DNA of 64,000 nt. It comes from Rhabditoides inermis. Its lineage: Eukaryota; Nematoda; Chromadorea; Rhabditida; Rhabditidae. Every line of letters starts with the position of its first letter. Positions within the stretch are counted from its first letter, which is position 1. Under the pieces are notes generated by a model. The model made no database searches and was not told the DNA's origin. It saw nothing but the letters and a program-made list of their open reading frames with translations. The DNA lies in NCBI GenBank assembly GCA_963966185.1, contig CAWZYM010000436.1, forward strand, positions 1-64,000. Direction: 5' to 3'. The position numbers were made by a program, and so were the translations under genes. Of the stretch, positions 11,823-22,081 are shown one piece after another.

Positions 11823-14800
11823 CATACCTGGATCGCCTTGGCCTGCTGTCCCCATATGATGGCCTTCGTGTCGTTCTCGAAGAGACTGTCGTACAGCTTG
11901 CGATCCACCTTAAACAAGCAAATTGAAAAATGACAGATAATATACGTTTCTCCGCTATAGAAGAACGACTTGCTAAAACACCAGTAATACTTCTGACACC
12001 ACTTCAACAAATACCAATATCTATCGCCAACCTAACATGACTTATGATATGATACGTTTCTCCCCAAACACATATGCGACAATCACTCGCAAACCAGCAA
12101 TTCCCACAGTAAATCCCCCCAGGTCCCTGAGATCCAGTGCACATCGACTACTACTACCCACTACACATCCCTGTCCGCCCTCACCTTTCCATTGCACTGT
12201 GCCTTTCCGGCGGCGGCGGCTCCACTGACTCCAGCCTCTCCCTCTCCCCCATCGCATGTCGAACTAGCCTTCCTCACCGCCCCACCCGACTGAAACGATT
12301 CACATAGAGCGGGTCGAACCCGAACCAGTACTCAGTAGCGGTCAGTCTCTTCTCGCAATTGTCTTTCGATGACGTTTTGAATTTCGAAAGAGGCTGCTTG
12401 GAAGAGACTGACCCCTCCAGATGGATACATCGACAACAGCAAACAGTAGAAGAAACAAGCACACCACGCATAAACAAACAAGTCATGCGGTGCAACTGTG
12501 TGACTACAACACCAGTTACCTTCATTCGTATTCACCAACCTCTGCCTGAATATCAATATCAGTACATACAGTACCCCTCGCTAGAGTACTCACATTTCTC
12601 TCGGGGCTGAGGAGGAACTGTCCGGTGGTCTTGGGTGCCTGGGCGGGGGCGGGCAGGGGCCGCACGCCCATAGCCGCGCCCACGATCGCTGTCATGTGCG
12701 TCTCCGGACCGAACACGTGCATCGGCAGAGCCAGCTTGTCCGCTGCAAAAGAACCGATACAATCCGATTCAGGCACAAAGCGCTTTCCGACCCCACTTCC
12801 ACAAGACGTCCATATACTCGAAACTAACATCTATTCATATGACATGCATGGTATTGAAATCCATTAAATGAACACTCGACAAAAGCTATCAGGTGAAACC
12901 TATTTCACACACGCACCAGCGTCCTTGATCTTCCTGAGTCCCTCCTGGTAGTTGGGGCCGCCCCTCCTGACATAGATGGTGACGTGGTGCTCACGTAGCT
13001 TGTCGATAAACGACTCAAAGGCGCGCACAATCCCGCCAAACGTCTTGGCCACGTTCGTAAAGTTGGCGATCGAACCGCCAATGATCAGCACCTGAAATGT
13101 GAAGTATACTCAACTGTTTCATAAATTATTAAATCTAGACTAAGTACGTTTCAGCAAATCCACAAATATATAGCCAAACTACTGTGAATCAATAGAACTT
13201 CGATCACAATTTGTAAAGAAAGATATTCATCTCTACACTCACCCACCATGCTACGACATCGACATCTCTCCAAACACCCCCTGTCCCTCACTCCTTTCTC
13301 TCCTCGTCTCCCTCACCTTCCCCTGTGGATGGGGCGCGCCCTCCGTCATGACCGACAGGATCGTCTTGGCGTACTCGTATGTCTGTGTCTCGCTGGGGTC
13401 GCCAGAGTACTCGCCATAGTTGGCCAGCTCCCCCGCGCCACCCAGGTCGCACACTGTGTCACTGCAAAGGGAGAAAAGCGTTATTGGAGTGAGTCAGGCT
13501 AACTGCCACAAAATACGTTTCAGACAGTCCATTTCATAATGAAATAACATTTCTATGACAATAGCATATGATTAGCTGTAGACTCATCAAGCACATAGCG
13601 ATCGCGTTCTGCACAAACCCACAGTCCACAGATAATAACTTTCACATACACATCAAGAATTCGCAGCAGCCACATATAGTTAATGCAGCAGGAGAAGAAC
13701 GAACACGAAGCAAAAAAACTTGAAGCAAATAGAAACTGACGTGAATACGACGGAGGCGCCTCCGCCGGCGACCATGGTCCAGATGCGGCCCTTCCTGTTC
13801 AGGATCGTCAGCTTGAGAGACGCGCCCGTCTTCGCGTCCAGCTCAGATATGTACTGCTCCTGCAAACAAGAACACCGTTCGGATATGTTTCAGTTTCAGT
13901 CGTAATACAACACCACAGTGGGTTCAAGAAATAACAATTCTATGGGTAAAGAGAGATCGAAGACTAATATAAAACAATTCGAGTATATATCTGAATAAGC
14001 GAGCGTTGTCTGCGACTAACTAACTTCAACCGCAAATCACACATCTTTCCAACTTCCTTCATATGCCCTTACTCATCAAAAGTACATCAAAAGTGAGACA
14101 GAAACATTACAAGCATTTCTATATACGCCCTCCGGAAGAAGAGTGAAACAGTGAAATGTGTCACCTCTTCCTGATACCTCTCCAATCTATTCCCCCTCCT
14201 TACCTCAGCCGTGAGGTCCCTTCCAAAGGGGGCGGGGAACTCGACTGCCTCCCCCGTGCGCGTCTTCCACTTCTCGCTGCACAGGAACAGCGCCGTCTCG
14301 TCCAGCTTCGCAGCCAAGTCCAACATGTACACCTTGTCCCCGAGAACCACTGTAAAAAGTAGACAATAGGACATGTCAAATTGTTTCTGAGAACTACTGA
14401 TGTCATGATTCAGGATAGAATACGTTGCGCGATTCAAGTAGGAACCAGATTTCGATAGGATCACAGGTCACAGGCTCGCAGTACCGATACGCAGAAGGCA
14501 GAACCACCATCAGAATCCCCCTACAACTCACCGAGCGGGTTGATCTCGAGGTAGGTGAAGTGGTTGTGGCGGTAGATGTCGTACAGGGCAGCGATGAACT
14601 GCTTCACCACCCTGAAACACGACACATTCACATACACCCAAGTGCGCCGCTACAACCTACTCCAACAACCGTGTTAGTGTCACTCAGATCTAAGGGTGTT
14701 AGCAGTGTTTGTGTTAAGACGACAGAGTGGAACCAAAGTAGGAAACCCAACGTCCCCCGTGTTTACCACACTCACTGCAACTCGACAACTCACTCTCGGA

Positions 14801-16948
14801 GGGGAGGAGTCTGCGAGTCTACCCGCCTACGCTTCTCTTGTCCCGCGTGCCTACACAGTGGTGGAATAGCAGGAAAGATGCGAGGATACGGTATTTCTCC
14901 ATTACTTATAACAATGCGTACACCAAATAGAGTAACCCCTTTAGTATAGCAGGAAAAAACAGAGGGTACAGTAATGCGAGTAGAAGTGACATTAGAGTAA
15001 TACAAAGTACCGTAACCCTTATCAACTACAGTACCCCTGGCGTACCCGGTGCGATCTCCGATGTCTCCCACGAGTTTGGTGAGCTGCTCGTCCGTGGGGC
15101 GCATAGCAGAGTCGTCCACAGACACGGTGAGGGTCAGGGAGCGCGCCTAGAGCATATAATAATTGTTATATCAGATCAAATCAAATACTTTGTTCGGCAT
15201 CGCTATTCATGATCATATGTTTAGAACACATCCATGGTCTTGGTCTTATGAATAGCACCGCGAGAAGAGAGTTATATTTATATGTGTTTATATTGTATTG
15301 TTATTCGTGCTTTGTGAACATGAAAGATCCGTACTTTCGTATATGTAACAATGTAACAAAATTGTGTGCTACTTGATTCGAGATAAATAATCTGATATGT
15401 TTCCGGCTATGTTTCTATTCCCGAATAGTAGTGAATCTCAATTATCGGATTGTTGTCGCCACATTAGCGAAACCAAAACGATTCCAAAAAGTGCCACACA
15501 CGCACAGTGATAACAATTTCCGATAATAAATTGTGATAAAGAATATGTCGGTCAAGCAGCCGAGATGAAGGGCGCCGGAAGTGAGATTAGAATAAGTCCG
15601 CGTTGGCAATACTTTCAAAGTAGAAGGTACAAAGAGCCGAGAGGAGAACATGGAATTTGAACGAATACTGGATGGAAATACAAAATGATAAAGTTTAAAA
15701 AAATTGAACACATCATTCAGCAGCAGCAACAACAACAACAACAACAACAAAAACCTGCTCACCTTCTCGTCAACATCTCCAATCTCCACTCCTCCATGCT
15801 CGTAGAAGAGAATCACGTCCTGATCGCGCTGGCTGAAACACCGTAATCCGTAATCGTACCGTAATCGTTTCATACAGTACTCCAACTCTTGAGCTACCGT
15901 ACCCTATACATCTACAGTACCACTACAGTACCCATACAGTACCTGAATATGGCGACGTAGAGCTCGTCGGCGTCGGTGTGGGCGACGAATGGCTCGACGA
16001 TGAACGTGTGCAGGCGGCCCGTCGTCTTGCCCACCTGGGAGGGGGAAAGGGAGGTGGAGGGGTAGGGATTGATGAGGAAGGGTTACAAGAATTAACAAGA
16101 CACCGGACAACTCTATTTGCCAAAGTGTTGAAACCCATTTGAAGTTTGAAGTAGGATTTCCGATTTCCCGGGGAGGGGAATATAGAGGTATTGATTGCGT
16201 CAGGAACAAAACATTACAGAAACTCAAGAACTGGCAGGATATAAAAAAAGTTGAAACATATCCAAGGTGTGCAACCTTCACAGAATTAATGAGATGGCTG
16301 GAAAAAAAACCGAGATAGATCGGTATCTGAATTACAAACTTCAATGCATTCCAAAGATGCAGAAACATTGAAACGTACAGTTTGCAATTACAAATTCAAA
16401 CCGTCTCGCGTCTCGCTCACCTGTACGTAGGTGCCGCGCTTCTCGTTGAACCACTGCTTGATCTCCGCCTGGCTGCCGCACTTGACCAGCCCGTGCTTGC
16501 CGCGACGCTTGATCAGCTGGTCCGGCTTGATCACCGCCTTCTACAACGGGAAAAGGGTGTACCTCGTACGTAGAACTCAGATCTCAGAATTCATTCAATC
16601 ACGTTTCCGCTATCTCTCAACTCAACTATTCATGTCATTTTACGTTTCAAGAGATTCTAAAAAGATGGTTGTGCATCCGCGTTGCCATTTGCGATTTACC
16701 TTCGGTAAACACTATACCACTCAGGATCAGCTCAATGCAATCTAACTTGGTAAAAGTGTAAAAGATTCTCATAATCATGAGCGCACCTCTCCGTCCTGCA
16801 GCCACTGGCAGTGCTTGGCGACGTGGTCGAACTCGTCTGACTCGTGGAGTCGGAAGGCGACGGGGGCGGCGACGCGGCAGCCGGCAGACGCCAGCTGCCC
16901 GTACAGCACCTCCTTCCCCGACCACTCAGACACAGCCTTCGCAGACAT
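5656..16948 (-). CDS. acly: ATP-citrate lyase, complete, 29 exons
   Basis: ATP-citrate lyase makes cytosolic acetyl-CoA and oxaloacetate from citrate, CoA and ATP, and is active as a homotetramer. Twenty-nine exons from ATG at 16948 to TAG at 5656 join in phase into 1111 residues (human ACLY is 1101). Exon starts/ends include 16948/16787, 16540/16421, 16034/15943, 15832/15763, 15146/15046, 14611/14532, 14349/14204, 13859/13741, 13461/13317, 13091/12917, 12742/12594, 12289/12185, 11908/11828, 11753/11646, 11451/11314, 10765/10709, 10536/10403, 10207/10103, 9913/9790, 9339/9271, 9078/8956, 8310/8212, 7774/7625, 7521/7362, 6721/6582, 6433/6311, 6195/6126, 5991/5880 and 5734/5656. Visible blocks: start [40 protein letters not shown]; the [20 protein letters not shown]oA-ligase block; catalytic-His motif FGHAGA with His about 765; citrate-synthase-like module with [13 protein letters not shown] and MGIGHRVKS. 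The variable linker (residues 454-488) has RKASS, aligning with the human Ser455 phosphorylation site. All key residues are intact. Confidence 0.97.
6450..6576. repeat. CT-rich simple repeat in ACLY intron
   Basis: Imperfect CT/CCCT low-complexity tract in the intron between the exons ending at 6582 and starting at 6433. It forms the long pyrimidine-purine asymmetry of that intron and encodes nothing credible. Confidence 0.9.
7016..7092 (-). repeat. tRNA-like (SINE head) sequence in ACLY intron
   Basis: On the - strand, a box A-like segment (TGGCCAAGTGGCTAG) is followed about 35 bp later by a box B-like segment (GGTTCGAATCC). The flanking bases do not pair as a seven-bp acceptor stem, so this is more likely a tRNA-derived SINE fragment than a working tRNA. 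It sits in the large intron between ACLY exons 7521/7362 and 6721/6582. Confidence 0.6.
9420..9612 (+). repeat. Dispersed repeat R1, copy in ACLY intron
   Basis: About 190 bp closely resembling 28620-28790, with shared blocks reading CACCAACAACACGTACGCAC or near it, ATCCGTG, ACTCGCAGTAGGC, CTGTATTTTAC, and a common right end CTACTTGATTCGAGATAAAT. A right-end fragment recurs at about 15361-15390. Confidence 0.75.
11781..11822. repeat. (CT)n microsatellite in ACLY intron
   Basis: CT run in the short intron between exons 11908/11828 and 11753/11646, close to the donor side in transcript orientation. Confidence 0.95.
12338..12413. mobile_element. MITE with GCGGTCAGTCTCTTC terminus in ACLY intron
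   Basis: 76 bp starting GCGGTCAGTCTCTTC and ending GAAGAGACTGACCC, so the termini are near-perfect inverted repeats. Same family as 4398-4470; the interior differs but is again rich in TTTCGA-type words. Confidence 0.7.
15361..15398 (+). repeat. Dispersed repeat R1, right-end fragment
   Basis: Shares the block TGTGCTACTTGATTCGAGAT with 9582-9601 and, with one change, with 28746-28765. Located in the ACLY intron between exons 15832/15763 and 15146/15046. Confidence 0.6.
15841..15942. repeat. TACAGTAC/ACCGTAATC-rich ACLY intron
   Basis: This short intron contains repeated CCGTAATCG and (C)TACAGTACC words. Related TACAGTA words occur near 14980-15035, 43850-43920, 44250-44290 and 37205-37230. 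They look like small interspersed motif repeats confined to introns and spacers. Confidence 0.5.
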
Positions 16949-17417
16949 TGTGCCGGCCCAACTAAAAGCAGAGCTTACAGTTCGCTATTTTTTTCTCTTA
17001 TTGAATCTAGGCCGATCCCGAGCGAGAACAAGATAGGGTTTTTGGATTCGGTTACGATTACTACTTGTGACAGTTGAGTATTCCGCGGCGAATACCAGAT
17101 ATGGGGAAGAGAGGGGGAGGTTCGCACGAGATATCCTTTTCACACATGCGTGACGTCGCGTCACGAGAGCGAGAGGAGAGAGAACAGCTATCGATTCAGA
17201 GAGAGTTCGGTGTGTTCTTTTTTTCTCTCGCGCGTTTTCATTGTTCCGGGCCTCGCATCCATGACAATCAACGCGAAAAATACAGCGAAACGTGGACGGC
17301 GTGATTATTCATTGGAAAAACGCGCAATGTTGTGAAACGTAGGCAAGAGATGTGGCAGCAAGTCAAAGACGCTAATGACCAGCGGGCTGTGGAAAATATG
17401 TGAAATCCGAGGTGCTG

Positions 17418-17556
17418 CGAGAGAGGGAGAGAGAGGGAGAGAGAGGGAGAGAGAGGGAGAGAGAGAGGGGGGAGAGAGGGAGAGAGAGGGAGAGAGAGGG
17501 AGAGAGAGAGGGGGGAGAGAGGGAGAGAGAGGGAGAGAGAGAGAGAGAGAGAAGAG
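17418..17556. repeat. GAGAGGGA simple repeat upstream of ACLY
   Basis: Purine-only tract built from GAGAGAGGGA units, roughly 470-610 bp upstream of the ACLY start codon. Frames on both strands are Arg/Glu/Gly or Ser/Leu/Pro artefacts. Confidence 0.95.
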
Positions 17557-18540
17557 GAAGAGAAAGAAATGCGCGTGGGAATATGTGGCACGGGACGAGA
17601 GATAGAAAACAGCGATACGCGCGGCGGTTTCCCACTCAATCCATTTGACAAGTTATATCTAAAACGTGCAACAAACAAGCGGTCGCCGCGGCGGCTCTCG
17701 GAAAAGAGACAAACAAACACTGAAAACTCCTCGTTTTGGCTCGCAAACAGCTTGTTTGTATAGGAAAAGTGATGAAAGCAGAAGAGGAGTACAGCGATCA
17801 ATGATTATGACAGATTACAAGTAAACACCAACAAACAAAAAGGAAAACATCGGTAATAAAAAAAAACAGACTAGACCGGCGGTCGGCGGCTCGGAACTAG
17901 AACTGGCGGGAAAAACGGGCGAACCGTGAGAGTGGAGGCGGGCAGAGTGAAAACAAGGCGCGCGAGAGACGCAGAGGGACTGAAAGGAGGCTAGCCAACC
18001 GCGAAAGAAACATGCACCATGGGGAATCGCATTGTGTCAGAGTCGGAGAATTCTGGGAGGCGAGAAGATTTGACGAATCGACTTCCGAAGAAACGTGACT
18101 GGGCATGTTTTGAATATTCCACGAAGCTTCGAGGCGAGGTAATTCAATAGAGACGGGAGAAAAGGCGAAGCGAAGACACGACAACGAAACCAATTGAGAC
18201 ACGCTCGCTTAGGCACACGAAGGGTTTATAAATTCCGTCGGCTCGTGGTCACTCCACCCGCGAATACCTAACCAGTATGGGGTGATAGTCACCCCGCATA
18301 CAAACAGGAATGGACTAGATCACGCTATGCCTCGCCCCGCTTATATGCTGCCTCCCCGCAGTCAACAGCTGCAGAATAGCGCGCTGCCATCAGCCCATTT
18401 TGTAAATCGCACCTCAGTTGCACGTGGTCCGATGATAACGGCCGGATTACTTTTACGGGTGACACTGCTGTTGAAATTGCGGTTCCGCGTACCGCTGTAC
18501 CCGTCATCCCTTCTCATGTGATCTGTGGATCGGGTATGGG

Positions 18541-18542
18541 AT

Positions 18543-18603
<61 letters not shown>
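18541..18603. repeat. (GA)n microsatellite, intergenic
   Basis: Near-pure GA run between ACLY and the globin gene. Confidence 0.95.
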
Positions 18604-20217
18604 TATATCTTCTCTACAGCCGCGAGATCGCATGATCAAAAATGGTGCTTTCGCAACGTTTCACCTTCTCCTCTTCACGTGCCGTGCACAGAAAATCCAC
18701 TAAAGGCGAGTCTGCAAAAAAATGCATCGCCCCATCGCATCGCCTACCCAAAAACATACAGATAAGCAATCGGAACACACCAACAATCTGCCGAGCTAGA
18801 ACGTATAGTAGTTTGAAATGGATTCTGCCACAACGACACACAATTCCGTGGGATTCGCGTGACGAAAGCTGCACAAAAAATCGCAGCATTGTCGGCAAAC
18901 ACAAACAAATCGCCCCGAAACAGAAATTCAATCTAGCACATCGAATTGAGGCGATTTGAGCGAGCGTCCAGGAAAACAGTCGGATCAATAGAAGGAAGAA
19001 AGGGTTGTAGTTGAGAGAGAAAGGGAGTGTGATCGCGGTTTTCGAGGTCACTTCCTGTATTCTCTAGGAAAGTGGGAAAGAACAGAGATTCGGATGTGAT
19101 AACATCTTTATCGTCTGCAGATAAATATCTGGATCATTTGCAACTTAATTTACGTGGTTAGCGTACACAATAAATCCAATAAATGATTTTGAAGAGTTTT
19201 GCCCCATTTTATATATTTCTCCAAATGGCAGTGGCGATTCACATAACAATAGTTCAATGCCGAAAAATGAGCGTCAACAGAATGTTTGCGTATCATTCGT
19301 AGCGCGAGTGCAGATGTCTCAGAAAGATAATGTGTTTTGTTTACAAGTTTGAATCGTATGTATGTATGTACTTACAGTGGAGCCGCACACTTTCTTCTTC
19401 TTACGAATAGGACTAGGGTGGTTAGGGTTAGCGAAAAATAAAATCTGTGCGTGTTGAGTGTTTTTTCTTGCCGGTGAAACTCTGTGAACGCGAGAGTTGA
19501 ATTTGCGAGCGCTCTATACTTCGAACGATACCGAAAACAACCATACCATGATTTCATGTGTGTGAGCTGGCGAAAAAAGAAATATGAATGCTATAAATAG
19601 TATCTCGATAATGTTTTACCGAGAAAAAAACATGTTGAGCTGAATACACAAAAAGTGTTTTGTTTGTACTTGCGGTCAGTCTCTACGGAACCGATTCCGA
19701 AAATGTTTTGAATGGTGCGCAAAGTAAATGTTCGGGTGATTTCGAAAGCACTTTAAAAAGTAATTCGAAAGATCTTTCGGTGTTTGTGTTTGCTTTTTAT
19801 ACAAATATTTTCGAATCACATTTGTCTTCGAGAGTGCAGGTCTACAGATCTCTAAGAAACACTTAGGCTGTAAAATGAATCATTAATCAACTGCTGGCAC
19901 AACACAATAGTTTATGTAATTTACAGCTGGAAACATGTCCGATAATGGTTTTCACAAACTACACTACAAGTCGTGCTCCGTGAAAACTAATTAACAAGAC
20001 ACATTCAAATCAAAACGTTTTTATTGCACATTGAAGAACGAATAAAACGAATCATGCGTATATTTTCATAGTCGATGGAGATTAGCGAAATTATTTAAAA
20101 CTTGCGTACTCTTTCATTCGCATTATCTGTACCCGTCAGTTGCGCTTCATTCCCCTCTCTAATCAACTCCTCTCTCGATCTTCCCTGAGGACTCGTTCTC
20201 TCTGTACGGGTACAGGT

Positions 20218-20231
20218 GTTACCTAGGTAAC
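20218..20231. promoter_or_regulatory. Perfect 14-bp palindrome upstream of globin gene
   Basis: GTTACCTAGGTAAC is a perfect palindrome about 135 bp upstream of the globin start codon. A dimeric transcription factor site is one reading; no factor is claimed. Confidence 0.3.
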
Positions 20232-20363
20232 TCGAGAGAGGCAGCCTTCTCTCACTCACACACACACATACACACTGTTCCCTCATATCAGACGGTCGCA
20301 CGAGTCTCCCTCACTCCTTTGATCGCGGTCTAGCCATCTACCGAGGCGACTCCAAGCCGTACA

Positions 20364-22037
20364 ATGTCGTCTGCACTGGTACGTGGCGAGGTTTTAGCAC
20401 TAGCTAGCTTTTTCAGCTAGTTTGAGTTAGCCCACTTTGTATCCCACCCTCTCGCCTCTGTTTCTCTCAACGACTACAATTTCTCGCATGCATTTGCATT
20501 AGACAACTTTTCTCCATGGCCGCGGCGAGTTGGCGTGAATATTTCAAGGTACTCTTTTCGAAAAGCGCTGTTTCTTCCCAAGCATGAATTCTCCCACACT
20601 GTACAATTTGCTCATCACATGTGTTAAGAAGTCGGCAATCTTGTAAACTTGTAAACCTGTAATTTTCACGCCGCTTTTAGAACTGTCCAAGTTGTTGTTG
20701 CTTAGGTCGTGTCAGCATGACTAATTATGTAGTTATACGTCACACAGGAAATAGTACCACGCGTTGTTCTTCCAGTCATCAAACGATTCAAGCCGTGTCA
20801 GGTCGGTTGTCGATGCTTGAGATTGAGTGAGGTATAATCGAGGTCAGCGAGTTAGCTACGTGCGGATGATAGATTCGCTTTTATAGTTTCTCCATGTCTC
20901 TGACCGCGAAATGAGAAAAAAAACCGATCCGGTAGCGAATGTACTCACAGCCCCCGTCTTTCCAGTGTGGTCCGTCCCCGTCGTCCCCTAATGTGTCTCG
21001 GGAGGACCTCGACCAGGTGTTCGCCTGCTGGCCCGACAACTTCGGCAGCCTATTCGAAATGGGACTCAAGTCGTTCGAAAGGCGAGTGTGAATCATAGAG
21101 TTCCTTTTCTTTTCCTTTTCCAACTTCCTTCTTTTACCGCTTCATTACTTACATTACTACCGGGTGCTTACCTATAGTACTAATACCAGAGTACTTACAA
21201 CTTACACGTAACAGATTACTTAGTAACTTCTTGGAGTTTATGCTGAACATGATTGCTTTTGCGTTGATAATTTTTCAATTCAATTGCATGCACGTGTCGA
21301 TTTTATTGGATGGTTTCCCCGTATCGGGCGGACACAATGTCTGCTCTGATTACATTATTCTTCGAACCCAGTGCATATAATCGTGAAATTAGTGCACCAA
21401 CGATGCAATCAAGAAGAACTATATAGAAACATACAAAATCAAAACTTTTCGAGATCAAACACGCATTTTTGAATAGTGAATCTTTACAGTAATTACAGTT
21501 ATGCCCCCGCAGGGAAAATTAGGATCGAGGATCGCAATTTTTGCAAAGAGTATAGAAATATCATACTCGGAATCATAATCATGTTGCTTCTTGGAATGTA
21601 CACAACTTTTTCCACAAACACGCATGAGGCTCAAGTTTAAATATCAAACTTGCCACGACTACGCAATAGACATAGAGGATAAATAGAAGATCGGGGCGTT
21701 ATTCGGACGCACACGCGATAGTTTGCATTTGTAGTGCGATTCACTGAACGCAATCGACCGACACACGTGCGCGTACAAAACTCTTCCGAAAACCAATCAC
21801 TTCATCCCAATACCAAATACGTTTCATAGTTGATATTTGTAAAGTGACAAAACTGATCAACAATCGACAGCATGTTTCGATATAACAAACTTGAAAAACT
21901 TTTTTACATATCAATTTGCATGCAGGCTGTTCAACCACCGCCCGCAGCTGATGAACCTGTTCAACTTCCCCGACCCGAACAACTGGAAGAAGGACGACAA
22001 GATCAAGAAGATCGTGCTCACTCTGGAACAGGTGAGA

Positions 22038-22081
<44 letters not shown>

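Larger units (their letters stand above)
16949..20363. other. Divergent intergenic region between ACLY and globin
   Basis: About 3.4 kb with the 5' flanks of both genes. It contains GA-rich tracts at 17420-17555 and 18541-18603, one GCGGTCAGTCTCT terminus at 19672, and a 14-bp palindrome at 20218-20231. Open frames here are low-complexity or lack splice-supported neighbours; no gene is called. Confidence 0.5.
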
